DNA of 46,995 bases from Candidatus Gastranaerophilales bacterium (GCA_944323945.1 CALUUL010000007.1:1-46995), one strand, 5' to 3'; numbered from the stretch's first letter, positions 16,658 through 25,232 are shown. Notes: generated by a model not told the origin, from the letters alone. Translations and numbers: made by a program.

Positions 16658-18016
16658 TTAGACTTTTATTAGTGTTTCGGTTTCTTTTTCTTTTGATTGG
16701 GTATTTTCAACTGAAAGATCCTGAACAACCTTTGCTGTCCCGTGTTTTGTTTTACCCCAATCCATATTATTTTTCATAAATATGATTTTAAAAATTATAA
16801 AAATTGCAAGTGGGAACCATAGAATAACAATATATAAAGCAGTAGTTACTGACTGAATTAAATTATCCATTGGTTTTAATTTAACGTATTTTCTTAAACT
16901 ATAAAATAATGCCACAATAAAGAATCCGCACATTAATGTAGATAATGCCATTGATGAAAGGATCCAATTCGGATCATCTTTTATGTATCTGTAAGATTGA
17001 ATAATTACTTCTGATACCATCCAAACTGGTAAAATAAATTCTGTAATATAAGCAGTCATATCCAAACTTACACGTAAAGAAATATCTTTTGATGTCAGTA
17101 CATCAGAAAAATGTTCTAAATATCTTCTTATACTTCCTTCAATCCATCGTCTTCTTTGTTTTAATAATGGAATATATGATGGAACGCCTTCTTCATATAC
17201 ACAAACATCTGGACAAAAACGAACGTCCCAACCTTTAATTTGTAATCTTGTGGATAAATCAAGATCATCGGTAATTGTATAAATATTCCAACCGTTGACA
17301 TCTTCCAGTGCTTTTCTTTTTATTAGTTCGCCGTTGCCTCTTAATTCAACAGCTCCTTTAACTGAGTCTCTTCCTACTTGAAAGTGAGTATCTACAGCCA
17401 TTTCATTATCTTGACAACGTGTTAAAAAATTTTGTTCTCTATTTATAATAACTTTTCTTGCTTGAACAGCACCTACTTGTTCCGGTTCAAGAGCAGGAAC
17501 TAATTCCTTTAAAAAGTCAGGTTTAACTCTTGCATCAGCATCAAAAACAAGAATTGCTTCTCCTTTTGCAATTTTCATTGCGTCATTTAAAACAGCAGAT
17601 TTACCTGGAAATGCTTCTTTTGTTCTTGAGAAATATTTCATATTCGGATATTCTTTGCCTATTCTTTCAAGAACTAACGCTGTATCATCTGTGCTTCTAT
17701 CATCAATAACTATAATTTCATATTTAGGATATTCTATTTTAGATATATTTTCTATAGTTTTTGATATAACTTCTGACTCGTTATGAGCAGGAATTAATAT
17801 ACTTACATATGGTTTGTAATTATAATTTTTTTCAATAGGATGTTTTCTTTGTTTTCTTACCCTATGTTTAAATGCAATTTGCATATATGCAGTATAAACA
17901 GCCATAAAAATTAATATGGTCATAAATGCACATGGTGTATTCATATTATTTTGAAAAAAATATAATAGTATTAGCAGTGAAGATATTATAGATAAAAGAA
18001 CGATTCTCTCTTTCAT
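16658..18016 (-). CDS. Processive family 2 membrane glycosyltransferase
   Basis: The 452-residue protein is like bacterial polysaccharide synthases (poly-N-acetylglucosamine, hyaluronan or cellulose type). It has two N-terminal spans, a cytosolic GT-A domain and three or so C-terminal spans. The GT2 motifs are visible in order: V-S-I-L-I-P-A-H-N-E, V-I-D-D-R-S-T-D-D-T, V-F-D-A-D-A (DxD), T-D-D-L-D-L (acid/base position) and the processivity motif Q-R-R-R-W. It elongates an unknown extracellular polysaccharide. It is the first gene of the minus-strand run with yidC, queA and the GT-C enzyme. The ATG has a GGGG-type site. The product polymer cannot be told. Confidence 0.87.
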   Translation of the reverse strand: MKERIVLLSIISSLLILLYFFQNNMNTPCAFMTILIFMAVYTAYMQIAFKHRVRKQRKHPIEKNYNYKPYVSILIPAHNESEVISKTIENISKIEYPKYEIIVIDDRSTDDTALVLERIGKEYPNMKYFSRTKEAFPGKSAVLNDAMKIAKGEAILVFDADARVKPDFLKELVPALEPEQVGAVQARKVIINREQNFLTRCQDNEMAVDTHFQVGRDSVKGAVELRGNGELIKRKALEDVNGWNIYTITDDLDLSTRLQIKGWDVRFCPDVCVYEEGVPSYIPLLKQRRRWIEGSIRRYLEHFSDVLTSKDISLRVSLDMTAYITEFILPVWMVSEVIIQSYRYIKDDPNWILSSMALSTLMCGFFIVALFYSLRKYVKLKPMDNLIQSVTTALYIVILWFPLAIFIIFKIIFMKNNMDWGKTKHGTAKVVQDLSVENTQSKEKETETLIKV

Positions 18017-18132
18017 TACCCCAATCCATTTTCTCTATACTTTAAATATTTTACCAAAAACAAATAATCTTTTTACTAATTATTACTTTTCATTACTAAC
18101 TAATAAGCTGTTTATTTATTTTTTACATATGT

Positions 18133-18138
18133 TATAAT
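18133..18138 (+). promoter_or_regulatory. -10 box placed for a leaderless mRNA
   Basis: A consensus TATAAT ends exactly 6 bases before the ATG at 18145, so transcription should start at the ATG. The -35 region (TGTTTA at 18109-18114) is weak. Confidence 0.45.
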
Positions 18139-18144
18139 CAAAGA

Positions 18145-19005
18145 ATGCTAAACATATTTAAGAAATCATTTTTTATATTAAAAAATAATCTGATATTTAT
18201 TCAGCCATTATTGTTTGGCTTATTGTTGATAATGACATCATTATCTTTCTTGGTAGGAAGAAATTTTTATAGTATCTCTAAGTTTGTTTTGTTAATTTCT
18301 ATGATACTTATGTTTATAGCTTTTAGTGCAGGTTGGTTTTATATAAATAAACAAGGCATTATAAATTATTGCGAGGCTGATTCAAAAGAAGAAATTGCGA
18401 TGAAAGCTGTTCAAAATTTTAAGAAGTTTTTTGAAGGTGTTGGTTCTGATTTTTTGAAAACAGTAGGTTCTTATTTTATATTTTTCATTTTGTATGCAGC
18501 AATATTATATTTTTTAACTAAATTTTGTATGAGTGTTTTTGGTGAACCCAAAATAATATATGAATTCCCTAAGATATTAAAGGCTTCTTCTCAAGCTGAA
18601 ATTTTAAATTATATTAATAATATTACAATTCAAGATAAAATTACTTTTATAAGTTGGATTATGGTTTTTAATATTGTCTCTTCCATAATGAATTTTTTCA
18701 TTATATTATATTTTGCTGTAGTTAGTTTTGAAAATGTAAATATATTAAAAGCATTTTGGATTGCAATAAAGTTTTTCTTCAAGAATATATTAGGCGTAGT
18801 TGCCATACTTTTTGTTATTTTTATTTTATATGTGTTTTTAAATATTTTATCTGTTATTTTAGGAACAAATTCTCTCTCATTTGTTATTTTAATAATACTA
18901 TTTACTATATATTTAAATTATTATTTGCTTTTGGTATTCTGTTTTTACTATGACAAAACAAAAAATAATAGCAATAACAGGACCGAGTGCATCGGGGAAA
19001 ACTAG
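18145..19005 (+). CDS. Integral membrane protein of unknown function
   Basis: The 286-residue protein has about six hydrophobic spans, separated by a cytoplasmic-looking stretch around residues 75-105 (E-A-D-S-K-E-E-I-A-M-K…F-F-E-G-V-G) and another near 150-165. The C-terminal tail is polar. I recognise no catalytic motif; the arrangement resembles uncharacterised DUF-type membrane proteins with paired re-entrant segments. Its 3' end overlaps miaA by 56 bases in another frame. It lies divergent from the GT2 operon. Confidence 0.65.
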   Translation: MLNIFKKSFFILKNNLIFIQPLLFGLLLIMTSLSFLVGRNFYSISKFVLLISMILMFIAFSAGWFYINKQGIINYCEADSKEEIAMKAVQNFKKFFEGVGSDFLKTVGSYFIFFILYAAILYFLTKFCMSVFGEPKIIYEFPKILKASSQAEILNYINNITIQDKITFISWIMVFNIVSSIMNFFIILYFAVVSFENVNILKAFWIAIKFFFKNILGVVAILFVIFILYVFLNILSVILGTNSLSFVILIILFTIYLNYYLLLVFCFYYDKTKNNSNNRTECIGEN

Positions 19006-19852
19006 ATTATCCATTGAATTAGCTAAGCAGCTTAATGGAGAAATTATATCTGTTGATTCAAGGCAAATATATAAAGAATTAGATATAGGAAGTGCTAAAC
19101 CTACTTTAGATGAACAAGCTGGTATTCCTCATTATTTGATGGATATAATTAGTCTTAATCAGGAATATACGGTGGCTAATTTCTGCGATGATGCCAATAT
19201 AAAAATAAAAGAGATAATAAATAAAGGAAAAGTTCCAATTTTAGTTGGTGGGACTGGTTTATATTTCAGAGTATTGTTGCAAGATTTTGATTTGCCAAGA
19301 GTTGAACCTAATAAAGAACTTCGTCAAGAATTAGAACAAAAATCATCCGAAGAACTTTTTTATTTGTTAAAAGAGAAAGATCCTGATATATCAGAAAAAA
19401 TACATTTTAATAATAAGGTCAAAATAATCAGGGCGCTTGAGGTTTGTCTTACTTTAGGTATACCAATGAGTAAAGCCCAAAAAAAGAAAGAAAGTGAATA
19501 TAATGTTTTGTGGTATGGTTTAAATGCTCAAAATCGTTATTTCCTATACGAACGTATAAATAAACGAGTTGATATAATGTTTAAGCAAGGTTTAGTTAAT
19601 GAAGCTAAAAAACTTTTTGATAAATATGGAGAAAATAAAATTTTGCTTGGTACGATTGGTTATCAAGAGCTATTCCCATATATTAAAGGGCAAACAGATT
19701 TCGAAACAGCTTCAAATCTTTTAAAACAAAATACGCGCCGTTATGCAAAAAGACAAATAAGCTGGTTTAATGCGAATAAAGATATTCATTGGTTTGATAT
19801 TGAAAAAGAATCTTTAGCAAATATGCTTAAATATATTACGAATTGTTATTAA
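18950..19852 (+). CDS. miaA: tRNA dimethylallyltransferase
   Basis: MiaA adds a dimethylallyl group to N6 of adenosine 37 in tRNAs reading codons that start with U. The 300-residue protein has the Walker A motif G-P-S-A-S-G-K-T (about 9-16), the D-S-R-Q-I-Y-K-E-L-D-I-G-S-A-K-P signature, P-H-Y-L-M-D-I, the G-G-T-G-L-Y-F-R motif and the C-terminal K-Q-N-T-R-R-Y-A-K-R-Q-I-S-W-F. All are in family order. Its start lies within the last 56 bases of the preceding membrane-protein gene, with little ribosome binding site, so coupled translation is likely. With queA it is the second tRNA-modification gene in the window. Confidence 0.96.
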   Translation: MTKQKIIAITGPSASGKTRLSIELAKQLNGEIISVDSRQIYKELDIGSAKPTLDEQAGIPHYLMDIISLNQEYTVANFCDDANIKIKEIINKGKVPILVGGTGLYFRVLLQDFDLPRVEPNKELRQELEQKSSEELFYLLKEKDPDISEKIHFNNKVKIIRALEVCLTLGIPMSKAQKKKESEYNVLWYGLNAQNRYFLYERINKRVDIMFKQGLVNEAKKLFDKYGENKILLGTIGYQELFPYIKGQTDFETASNLLKQNTRRYAKRQISWFNANKDIHWFDIEKESLANMLKYITNCY

Positions 19853-19928
19853 ATGTAAAGATGAATTTTGTTAAATAACAAAAAAAAATTTTTACCGGTC
19901 TTAAGTAAGTACGGAAAAGGTTTAAAAT

Positions 19929-20228
19929 ATGAAAGTAAATTCAGTTAATATACAGCCTATAGCAAAAAACAATAGCAAATATAGAGCAGCAAAAACAGGA
20001 GCTGCTTTGACGGCTGGTGTTTTAACTGCTTCAACTGCAATTTCTTGGGTATCACGTCCTAATGATATGTTGCAAGTTGTTAAAAATTGTGGTGGCAAAG
20101 GTAAATATGCAGCAAATTTTGTTGTAGGTTTGGCAATACTTTCTGGCATAGGTGCACTTTCTAATGTTGTATTTTCAAAGATTGCTGAGAAAATTAAACC
20201 TAATTATCCGCCTAAGGCTATAAACTAA
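19929..20228 (+). CDS. Small Lys/Ala/Gly-rich membrane-type protein
   Basis: This 99-residue protein is not recognised. It opens M-K-V-N-S-V-N-I-Q-P-I-A and has two moderately hydrophobic Ala/Gly/Val-rich segments (about 22-42 and 60-82), the first preceded by Lys/Arg. It resembles in layout the proteins at 23995-24465 and 24677-25039. An AAAAGG ribosome site supports the start. Its leader shares the element CGGT…TTAAGTAAG…GGAAAA with the small gene at 951. Two hairpins follow the stop, so it looks monocistronic. It may be membrane-associated; the role is unknown. Confidence 0.6.
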   Translation: MKVNSVNIQPIAKNNSKYRAAKTGAALTAGVLTASTAISWVSRPNDMLQVVKNCGGKGKYAANFVVGLAILSGIGALSNVVFSKIAEKIKPNYPPKAIN

Positions 20229-20255
20229 TTCTTCTTTTCATATAATATAAAATGG

Positions 20256-20290
20256 GTCCTTATTTTTTATAAGGACTTTAACTTTTTTGT
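20256..20290 (+). terminator. Terminator of the small gene at 19929
   Basis: GTCCTTAT (20256-20263) pairs with ATAAGGAC (20269-20276) around a 5-T loop, followed by T-rich sequence. Confidence 0.65.
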
Positions 20291-20294
20291 ATAC

Positions 20295-20327
20295 AAAAAC
20301 TCCTCTCTGTTATAGAAAGGAGTTTTT
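20295..20327. terminator. Bidirectional terminator between convergent genes
   Basis: AAAAACTCCT (20295-20304) pairs with AGGAGTTTTT (20318-20327). The A and T runs at the stem base make it usable from both strands, between the small gene and the kinase-like gene ending at 20334. Confidence 0.75.
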
Positions 20328-20333
20328 ACATTC

Positions 20334-21203
20334 TTATTGTTCGGGATTTGAGAAGTTATTTGTAATTTGATAAATATAATCAATAATTTGAGTAAAATAT
20401 TCTAAAGAAGATGCTCCATTTATTATTATGTCTGAGTTATTTTTCTTTGGAAGAATATATTTCTTTGATGCTTCTCTTACGTATGCAAGTTGTTTTTTTG
20501 CATTTTCCTCATTTTGATTTCTTGATGTTTGTGCTCTATATAAGAACCATTTTTTTTGAATTTCAGGTTCTATATCAACATAAAGTTTTATGTCAAATAA
20601 GTCAGCAACTTTTCCGTACATTGTTGCCATTCCTTCAACAACAATTATTTTTTGTGCTTTCTTGTGAATTGCGTTTGGTATAACAACACCCGTTCCATTT
20701 ACTAAATATTGTGGAATTTTTACATCTATACCTCTTGATAGCTGTTCTAAATCTATAAATAATTGTTCCATATTAAAATTATCAGGGGAATCAACATCGT
20801 AACCTGATGCAAGCAATTTATCAAAAGAACCATATTTATTAATAAGCGCTGATATATCTCTAAAATAATTATCAGCACTCAAAATTTCGATTGGCATATT
20901 TAATCGTTCTGTCGCAAGTTTAATCGTATTACAAATAGTTGTTTTTCCACTTGCTGATTCACCGCTTATTCCTATTAAAAAATGTTTTTCTGGATTATTT
21001 ATTATTCGTTTTGTAAATTTAGGAATAAAATTAGGATGTATACTTTTAAAAATAGGCGTTTCGCTATCCTTATCGTAATTTAAAATTTGTTTAAACTTTG
21101 AATTTAAGTAGATTGCTAAAAACTCTCTTCCTGATTTTGTTGAAAAATCAGGTTTAAGAATTTTGTATTTTTGTATTTTTTCTTTTTCTATTAGGGAATT
21201 CAT
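20334..21203 (-). CDS. Uridine kinase/phosphoribulokinase-family P-loop kinase
   Basis: The 289-residue protein has an N-terminal region of about 72 residues without recognised motifs, then a P-loop kinase domain: G-I-S-G-E-S-A-S-G-K-T-T (Walker A, near 80-90), L-S-A-D-N-Y-F-R-D, D-V-D-S-P-D-N-F-N and I-I-V-V-E-G-M-A-T (Walker B/lid side). These match the uridine kinase group, which phosphorylates uridine or cytidine, although standard Udk is about 210 residues and lacks this extension. R-A-Q-T-S-R-N-Q matches the lid arginines. The substrate could also be another small molecule such as pantothenate or a sugar. It is convergent with the small gene at 19929. Confidence 0.72.
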   Translation of the reverse strand: MNSLIEKEKIQKYKILKPDFSTKSGREFLAIYLNSKFKQILNYDKDSETPIFKSIHPNFIPKFTKRIINNPEKHFLIGISGESASGKTTICNTIKLATERLNMPIEILSADNYFRDISALINKYGSFDKLLASGYDVDSPDNFNMEQLFIDLEQLSRGIDVKIPQYLVNGTGVVIPNAIHKKAQKIIVVEGMATMYGKVADLFDIKLYVDIEPEIQKKWFLYRAQTSRNQNEENAKKQLAYVREASKKYILPKKNNSDIIINGASSLEYFTQIIDYIYQITNNFSNPEQ

Positions 21204-21392
21204 ACTTAGAGAAATACTCCAAAAAATAATTTTTGCTATCTGATTAAGATATATAAATTTTCCTTTGTACTCATGATTTTACATTAAACTTTTAGGCAGT
21301 CAAATATTTAATTATAAATAGCAATGCAAATCTTTACATTATACTTCAAAATATAGAAGGGTGGATATATATTTTTTTTGTAGGAGTGGAAT

Positions 21393-21647
21393 ATGAAAAA
21401 AATTTTTCAAATTTTATGTTTTTTATTTATCTTTTGTTTTTGTAATGTTTCTGTTTCTGCTGATTGTTTAACTGGTTATGCTTGTTCTATTCAAGATATT
21501 GAAAAAATACAGGAGGAAAGAAATATAGAATTTTTAGCTGATATTGATAACTATTTTTCAAAAGAAATAAATGAAGATATTTTCTTTGGGAAAATATCTC
21601 CATCTATTTTCTATAATGATTTATTTATTTTTAACACAATTGTTTAA
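21393..21647 (+). CDS. Small secreted protein of unknown function
   Basis: This 84-residue protein has a clear signal peptide: M-K-K, a Phe/Leu/Cys-rich core and a cleavage site after V-S-A at about residue 23. The mature part is about 60 residues, acidic, with a Cys pair (D-C-L-T-G-Y-A-C) near its new N-terminus that could form a disulfide. A TAGGAG site lies just upstream of the ATG. The last 17 bases overlap the end of the convergent phosphohexomutase gene. No family is recognised. Confidence 0.6.
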   Translation: MKKIFQILCFLFIFCFCNVSVSADCLTGYACSIQDIEKIQEERNIEFLADIDNYFSKEINEDIFFGKISPSIFYNDLFIFNTIV

Positions 21648-23010
21648 TATATTCTTTTATTTTTATTATTTTTTCTTCCTTGTCAGACTCAACATATATC
21701 CTTAAAAGCGGTTCTGTGCCGCTTTTTCTTATTAGAATCCAGCTTCCGTCTTCAAGGTATATTTTTAATCCATCCATTGTGTTTGTGTCTGTTATCTTAT
21801 ATTCTCCTATTGCAGAATATGTTTTGAATTTATTTATTATTTCTTCTTGTTTATCTTTTGATTCAAGTTCTAAATCTATTCGATCATTTATAAAGCTTTT
21901 ATTTAATTCTGATAAGAATTCTTTATGTATTTCACATAATTTTTTATTTTCATATGCCATCATTTCCATAATTAATAAATTGGCAAGTATGCCATCTTTT
22001 TCCGGAATATGCCCTTTTATGCTGAGACCGCCGGATTCTTCTCCTGCAATTATTATTTCTTCTTTTCTCATTGCGGCACCAAGCCATTTAAAACCTACAG
22101 GTGTTTCTATAACATCAATATCTTTTTGATTGGCATATAAGTTAAGCATTGAACTTGCTCCGACTGTTTTTGCAAGTTTTCCTGTGTAATTTTTATTTGT
22201 TACTAAGTGGTTTAATAACATTGCTATAATATCGTTTGCACTTATAAAAATTCCGTTCTCGTCAAAAACTCCGAATCTGTCTCCATCTCCATCATTGCTT
22301 AACCCAATTAGACCATTTTCTTTGCATAATGCTTTTAGCTTGGGTAAATACTTCTCTTTGGGATCTGGCATGTAACCACCAAAATTGATGTCTCTATCTA
22401 AATTCTGTGAATTATTTTCTATTTTATATTCATCTAATATTCTTTTAAATAAATATCCTGCAGCGCCATGATGTCCATCATAATTTATTTTTATATTGGA
22501 GTTCCTTATTTTTTCTAAATTAATAATGTTCTTTATATGTTCAATATATTTTTCTTCAAAAGAAACTTGTTTATATTCTTTCTTCTCTTTTTTGTGTTTA
22601 AATTCAATTCCTAAATTATCAACAATCTCTTTTACCATATAGTCTTCTGCGGGACCTCCATAAGTGGGGATAAATTTTATTCCTAAGTATTCAGGAGGAT
22701 TGTGTGAGGCTGTAATCATTATTGCGTATGCATCATTCTGTAATGCTGAATATGCTAATACTGGAGTGGCAACTACTTTGGAACTTATTTCAACTTCAAA
22801 GCCTAGTGAAGATAATTTCTCTGCAATATAAAATGCAAAAGTATCAGCTTGATTTCTTGGGTCATATCCTATTAGGATTCTTTTTTCAAATTTGGATTCT
22901 TTATATATATAACAGGCAATTCCATTTATGACTTTATCTGTGTTCTCATATGTAAAATCTTTGTTAAGAATAGCTCTCCAACCATCCGTTCCGAATTTTA
23001 TATTTGTCAT
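21631..23010 (-). CDS. Phosphoglucomutase/phosphomannomutase-family phosphohexomutase
   Basis: Alpha-D-phosphohexomutases interconvert sugar 1- and 6-phosphates through a phosphoserine. The 459-residue protein has all four domains: the catalytic Ser102 in T-A-S-H-N-P, the metal loop D-G-D-G-D-R-F-G, the sugar loop G-E-E-S-G-G-L-S and the phosphate loop R-K-S-G-T-E-P. It starts K-F-G-T-D-G-W-R, the family opening. It could serve as phosphoglucomutase or phosphomannomutase (GDP-sugar supply for the GT10 enzyme is one possibility); GlmM is less likely because that group differs around the sugar loop. It is divergent from pheA. Confidence 0.9.
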   Translation of the reverse strand: MTNIKFGTDGWRAILNKDFTYENTDKVINGIACYIYKESKFEKRILIGYDPRNQADTFAFYIAEKLSSLGFEVEISSKVVATPVLAYSALQNDAYAIMITASHNPPEYLGIKFIPTYGGPAEDYMVKEIVDNLGIEFKHKKEKKEYKQVSFEEKYIEHIKNIINLEKIRNSNIKINYDGHHGAAGYLFKRILDEYKIENNSQNLDRDINFGGYMPDPKEKYLPKLKALCKENGLIGLSNDGDGDRFGVFDENGIFISANDIIAMLLNHLVTNKNYTGKLAKTVGASSMLNLYANQKDIDVIETPVGFKWLGAAMRKEEIIIAGEESGGLSIKGHIPEKDGILANLLIMEMMAYENKKLCEIHKEFLSELNKSFINDRIDLELESKDKQEEIINKFKTYSAIGEYKITDTNTMDGLKIYLEDGSWILIRKSGTEPLLRIYVESDKEEKIIKIKEYIKQLC

Positions 23011-23090
23011 TATTTACCCTTTTTATTTATTTTATGTACAATTAGTTATAACATTAATCTATTCTATTATAATTCGTAAAGGTTTAGCAA

Positions 23091-23945
23091 ATGTTTGAAA
23101 ATATAATTGAAAATATATATTACCTTGGACCTGATGGTTCTAATACTCATAACGCAATGCTTAGATTTTTAGAACTAAGTTCTATTAAAGTAAAAAATAA
23201 AATTCCTCAAAAAAGTATAAAATCTGCTTTAGAAAGTTTAGAAAAGGATTGTTGCTCTATCTGTATTCTTCCAATTGAAAATTCCATAGAAGGAATAGTT
23301 AGAGAAACAATTGGTAATTTCCTTGATATTAAAGATGATGAAATACAAATTCAAGGTGAAATTACCTTGCCAATAAAACATATGATTCTTTCAAAATCAA
23401 GTGATATAAAAACAATAAAAAAAATATATTCTCATCCTCAAGCATTAGCTCAATGTGGAAAGTTTTTGTATAAAAATTTCCCTAATGTTGAATTGAAAGA
23501 AGTTTCATCGACAAGTTATGCCGCACAAAAAATTTCAATAGAAAATGATATTTCTCTTGCTGCAATAGCTAATGAAACTTGTGCTCATTTATTTAATTTG
23601 AATATATTATCTAATGATATAAATGATGAACCTGATAATAAAACTAGATTTTATATTTTAGGACGAAGTCTAAAATATAACGGAACTAAAGGCAAAACTT
23701 CCATAATTTTATCTACAAAAAATTATCCTGGAGCACTATGTGATGTTCTGCAAATATTTTCGAAGCATGGTCTTAATCTTACATATATTGATTCAAGACC
23801 ATCTAAAAGAAAACTTGGAGAGTATCTTTTCTTTGTAGAAATTGATGGTGTGAGAACAGATGAAAATGTTAGTTCTGCAATTGATGAGTTAATTAATTTT
23901 GTTGACTTCTTTAAAGTATTAGGTACTTTTAAAGTTTATAAGTAA
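23091..23945 (+). CDS. pheA: Prephenate dehydratase
   Basis: Prephenate dehydratase makes phenylpyruvate in phenylalanine synthesis. The 284-residue protein has the catalytic domain starting Y-L-G-P-D-G-S-N-T-H, the P-I-E-N-S-I-E-G segment, H-P-Q-A-L-A-Q-C and the diagnostic D-N-K-T-R-F motif (about residues 184-189). A C-terminal ACT domain follows with G-A-L-C-D-V-L-Q-I-F and Y-I-D-S-R-P (usual E-S-R-P), the phenylalanine feedback site. It is monofunctional, without a chorismate mutase domain. TATAAT at 23068-23073 and an AAAGG site give a very short leader. A strong hairpin follows the stop. Confidence 0.94.
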   Translation: MFENIIENIYYLGPDGSNTHNAMLRFLELSSIKVKNKIPQKSIKSALESLEKDCCSICILPIENSIEGIVRETIGNFLDIKDDEIQIQGEITLPIKHMILSKSSDIKTIKKIYSHPQALAQCGKFLYKNFPNVELKEVSSTSYAAQKISIENDISLAAIANETCAHLFNLNILSNDINDEPDNKTRFYILGRSLKYNGTKGKTSIILSTKNYPGALCDVLQIFSKHGLNLTYIDSRPSKRKLGEYLFFVEIDGVRTDENVSSAIDELINFVDFFKVLGTFKVYK

Positions 23946-23976
23946 AAAGAGAAACCTTATTTGGTTTCTCTTTTTT
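23944..23976. terminator. Bidirectional terminator, pheA / small gene
   Basis: AAAAAGAGAAACC (23944-23956) pairs perfectly with GGTTTCTCTTTTT (23963-23975) around a 6-base loop, with T and A runs at both edges, between two convergent genes. Confidence 0.9.
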
Positions 23977-23994
23977 ATAATTTAAAACATCATC

Positions 23995-24465
23995 CTAGTG
24001 TATAAAATTGTTAAAAGTTTCAGCCGCTTTGTCTGCCGCACTTGCTTTTTCTGGGTTGAACTTGCCAATATTTGTTCTGATATACTCTTCAACTTTGCTA
24101 AACTTAGATTTGATTTTTCCTTTGATATCAAGATCTTGTAATCTTTGTGCTACTTTTAATGTTTCTTCTTTTGCTTTTGTATATATTTTGGAATTTGTAA
24201 TTTTATCTTTAATTCCTGTTTCAGCAATTTTATTAGCAACTTTTTCTGCTTTATTGTTTATGAAGTTACCTGCTTTTTCTAAGTAAGGAAGGGCTTTTGC
24301 CATAACTTTATTTGTTTTTTCATTTACGGTGAATCTTCCGCTTTTTGCACCTAATGCTAAAGTTGTGGCTACTGCGGCTGTAACAACTGCTGCTTTTGCA
24401 ACTGTTTTGGCTGCTTTCTTTGCCGGACTGTATGTTTGAGTTGATTGTACTGGTTGTATTGACAT
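23995..24465 (-). CDS. Small Lys/Ala-rich protein with single hydrophobic segment
   Basis: This 156-residue protein is not recognised in function. It opens M-S-I-Q-P-V-Q-S, then a Lys-flanked Ala/Val/Thr-rich segment (about 14-42) that may enter a membrane, and then a long Lys/Ala/Glu/Asn-rich helical region ending F-N-N-F-I-H. The composition resembles apolipoprotein-like or histone-H1-like helices. An AGGAG site supports the start. Its neighbour at 24677 has the same plan, and each has its own terminator. It could be membrane-associated, nucleoid-associated or exported. Confidence 0.6.
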   Translation of the reverse strand: MSIQPVQSTQTYSPAKKAAKTVAKAAVVTAAVATTLALGAKSGRFTVNEKTNKVMAKALPYLEKAGNFINNKAEKVANKIAETGIKDKITNSKIYTKAKEETLKVAQRLQDLDIKGKIKSKFSKVEEYIRTNIGKFNPEKASAADKAAETFNNFIH

Positions 24466-24616
24466 TTTATAACTCCTAAAATTAATCTTCTACTTGTCTA
24501 AAACATCTAAAAAAAATTTTTGTTATTAATATATAAATTGTAAAATAAATGTTACACTGTAATTTTATTATAAATATTTTAGCTTGAGCAAATATTTTCT
24601 ATGATTGTTACAATTT

Positions 24617-24647
24617 AAAAAGGAACTCTAATAAAGAGTTCCTTTTT
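24617..24647 (-). terminator. Terminator of the small gene at 24677
   Basis: AAAAAGGAACTCT (24617-24629) pairs perfectly with AGAGTTCCTTTTT (24635-24647) around AATAA. The A-run on the plus strand gives a U-tract on the minus strand. Confidence 0.85.
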
Positions 24648-24676
24648 GAGGTAATTATTTTCCTTTTACAAATGTT

Positions 24677-25039
24677 TTATGCAGCGCCATTTGTTTTTTG
24701 TAATTTTGATAATACAAATTCTTTAATTTGTCCGGCTTTTTCTCCAATTTTAGTGCCTGCTGTTTCTAAACCGCCAAGGCATTTTTTTAGTGTTTCATTG
24801 TTTACTTGTCCTTTTAAAGCACCAATTTTACCTTTACCTAATGCAAGACCTGCTGCAATTGCACCTGCAAGAACTACAGCACCAGCAACTTTTTTGCCTG
24901 TCGAACTTTTTTTCTCTTGTGCTCCATTTAATTCTGATGAAGCAACGGGCGCATTTGCTTTTGTATATGCTTGTGGCTTTGATAATTTTTCTTGGAAACT
25001 ATTTACTGTTGCACTTCTGAAACTTACGGGATTAATCAT
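24677..25039 (-). CDS. Small protein with N-terminal N-P-V-S-F motif and Ala/Gly helix
   Basis: This 120-residue protein opens M-I-N-P-V-S-F-R, has a polar Ser/Ala/Lys linker, then G-K-K-V-A-G-A-V-V-L-A-G-A-I-A-A-G (about 48-64), an Ala/Gly-rich hydrophobic segment, and a Lys-rich helical tail with G-G-L-E-T-A-G-T-K-I-G-E-K-A-G. The plan is shared with its neighbour at 23995 and with the protein at 19929. A strong AGGAGG ribosome site precedes the ATG. I do not recognise a domain; the fixed short N-terminus could be a sorting or processing signal. Confidence 0.6.
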   Translation of the reverse strand: MINPVSFRSATVNSFQEKLSKPQAYTKANAPVASSELNGAQEKKSSTGKKVAGAVVLAGAIAAGLALGKGKIGALKGQVNNETLKKCLGGLETAGTKIGEKAGQIKEFVLSKLQKTNGAA

Positions 25040-25232
25040 AATTACCTCCTAAACTTTTACTGGTATATTCATAAAACATATGATTATTTAAAATTGTTTA
25101 TTTTAATCAATATGTTTTACAAATCGTTACATTCTTATTTTGTCAATTATTACACATACAAGACCAAAATTATTATACCATATATTAAAGTTTAAAAAAA
25201 GACTTTTTTAATTTGGAATAAAAGTTTTCATA

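Noticed and set aside
24008..25052. Plus-strand open frames (for example 24672-25052) over the small-protein genes
   Set aside because: They are opposite genes with strong ribosome sites and terminators, and their Phe/Cys/Pro-rich composition comes from complementing Ala/Lys/Gly codons.
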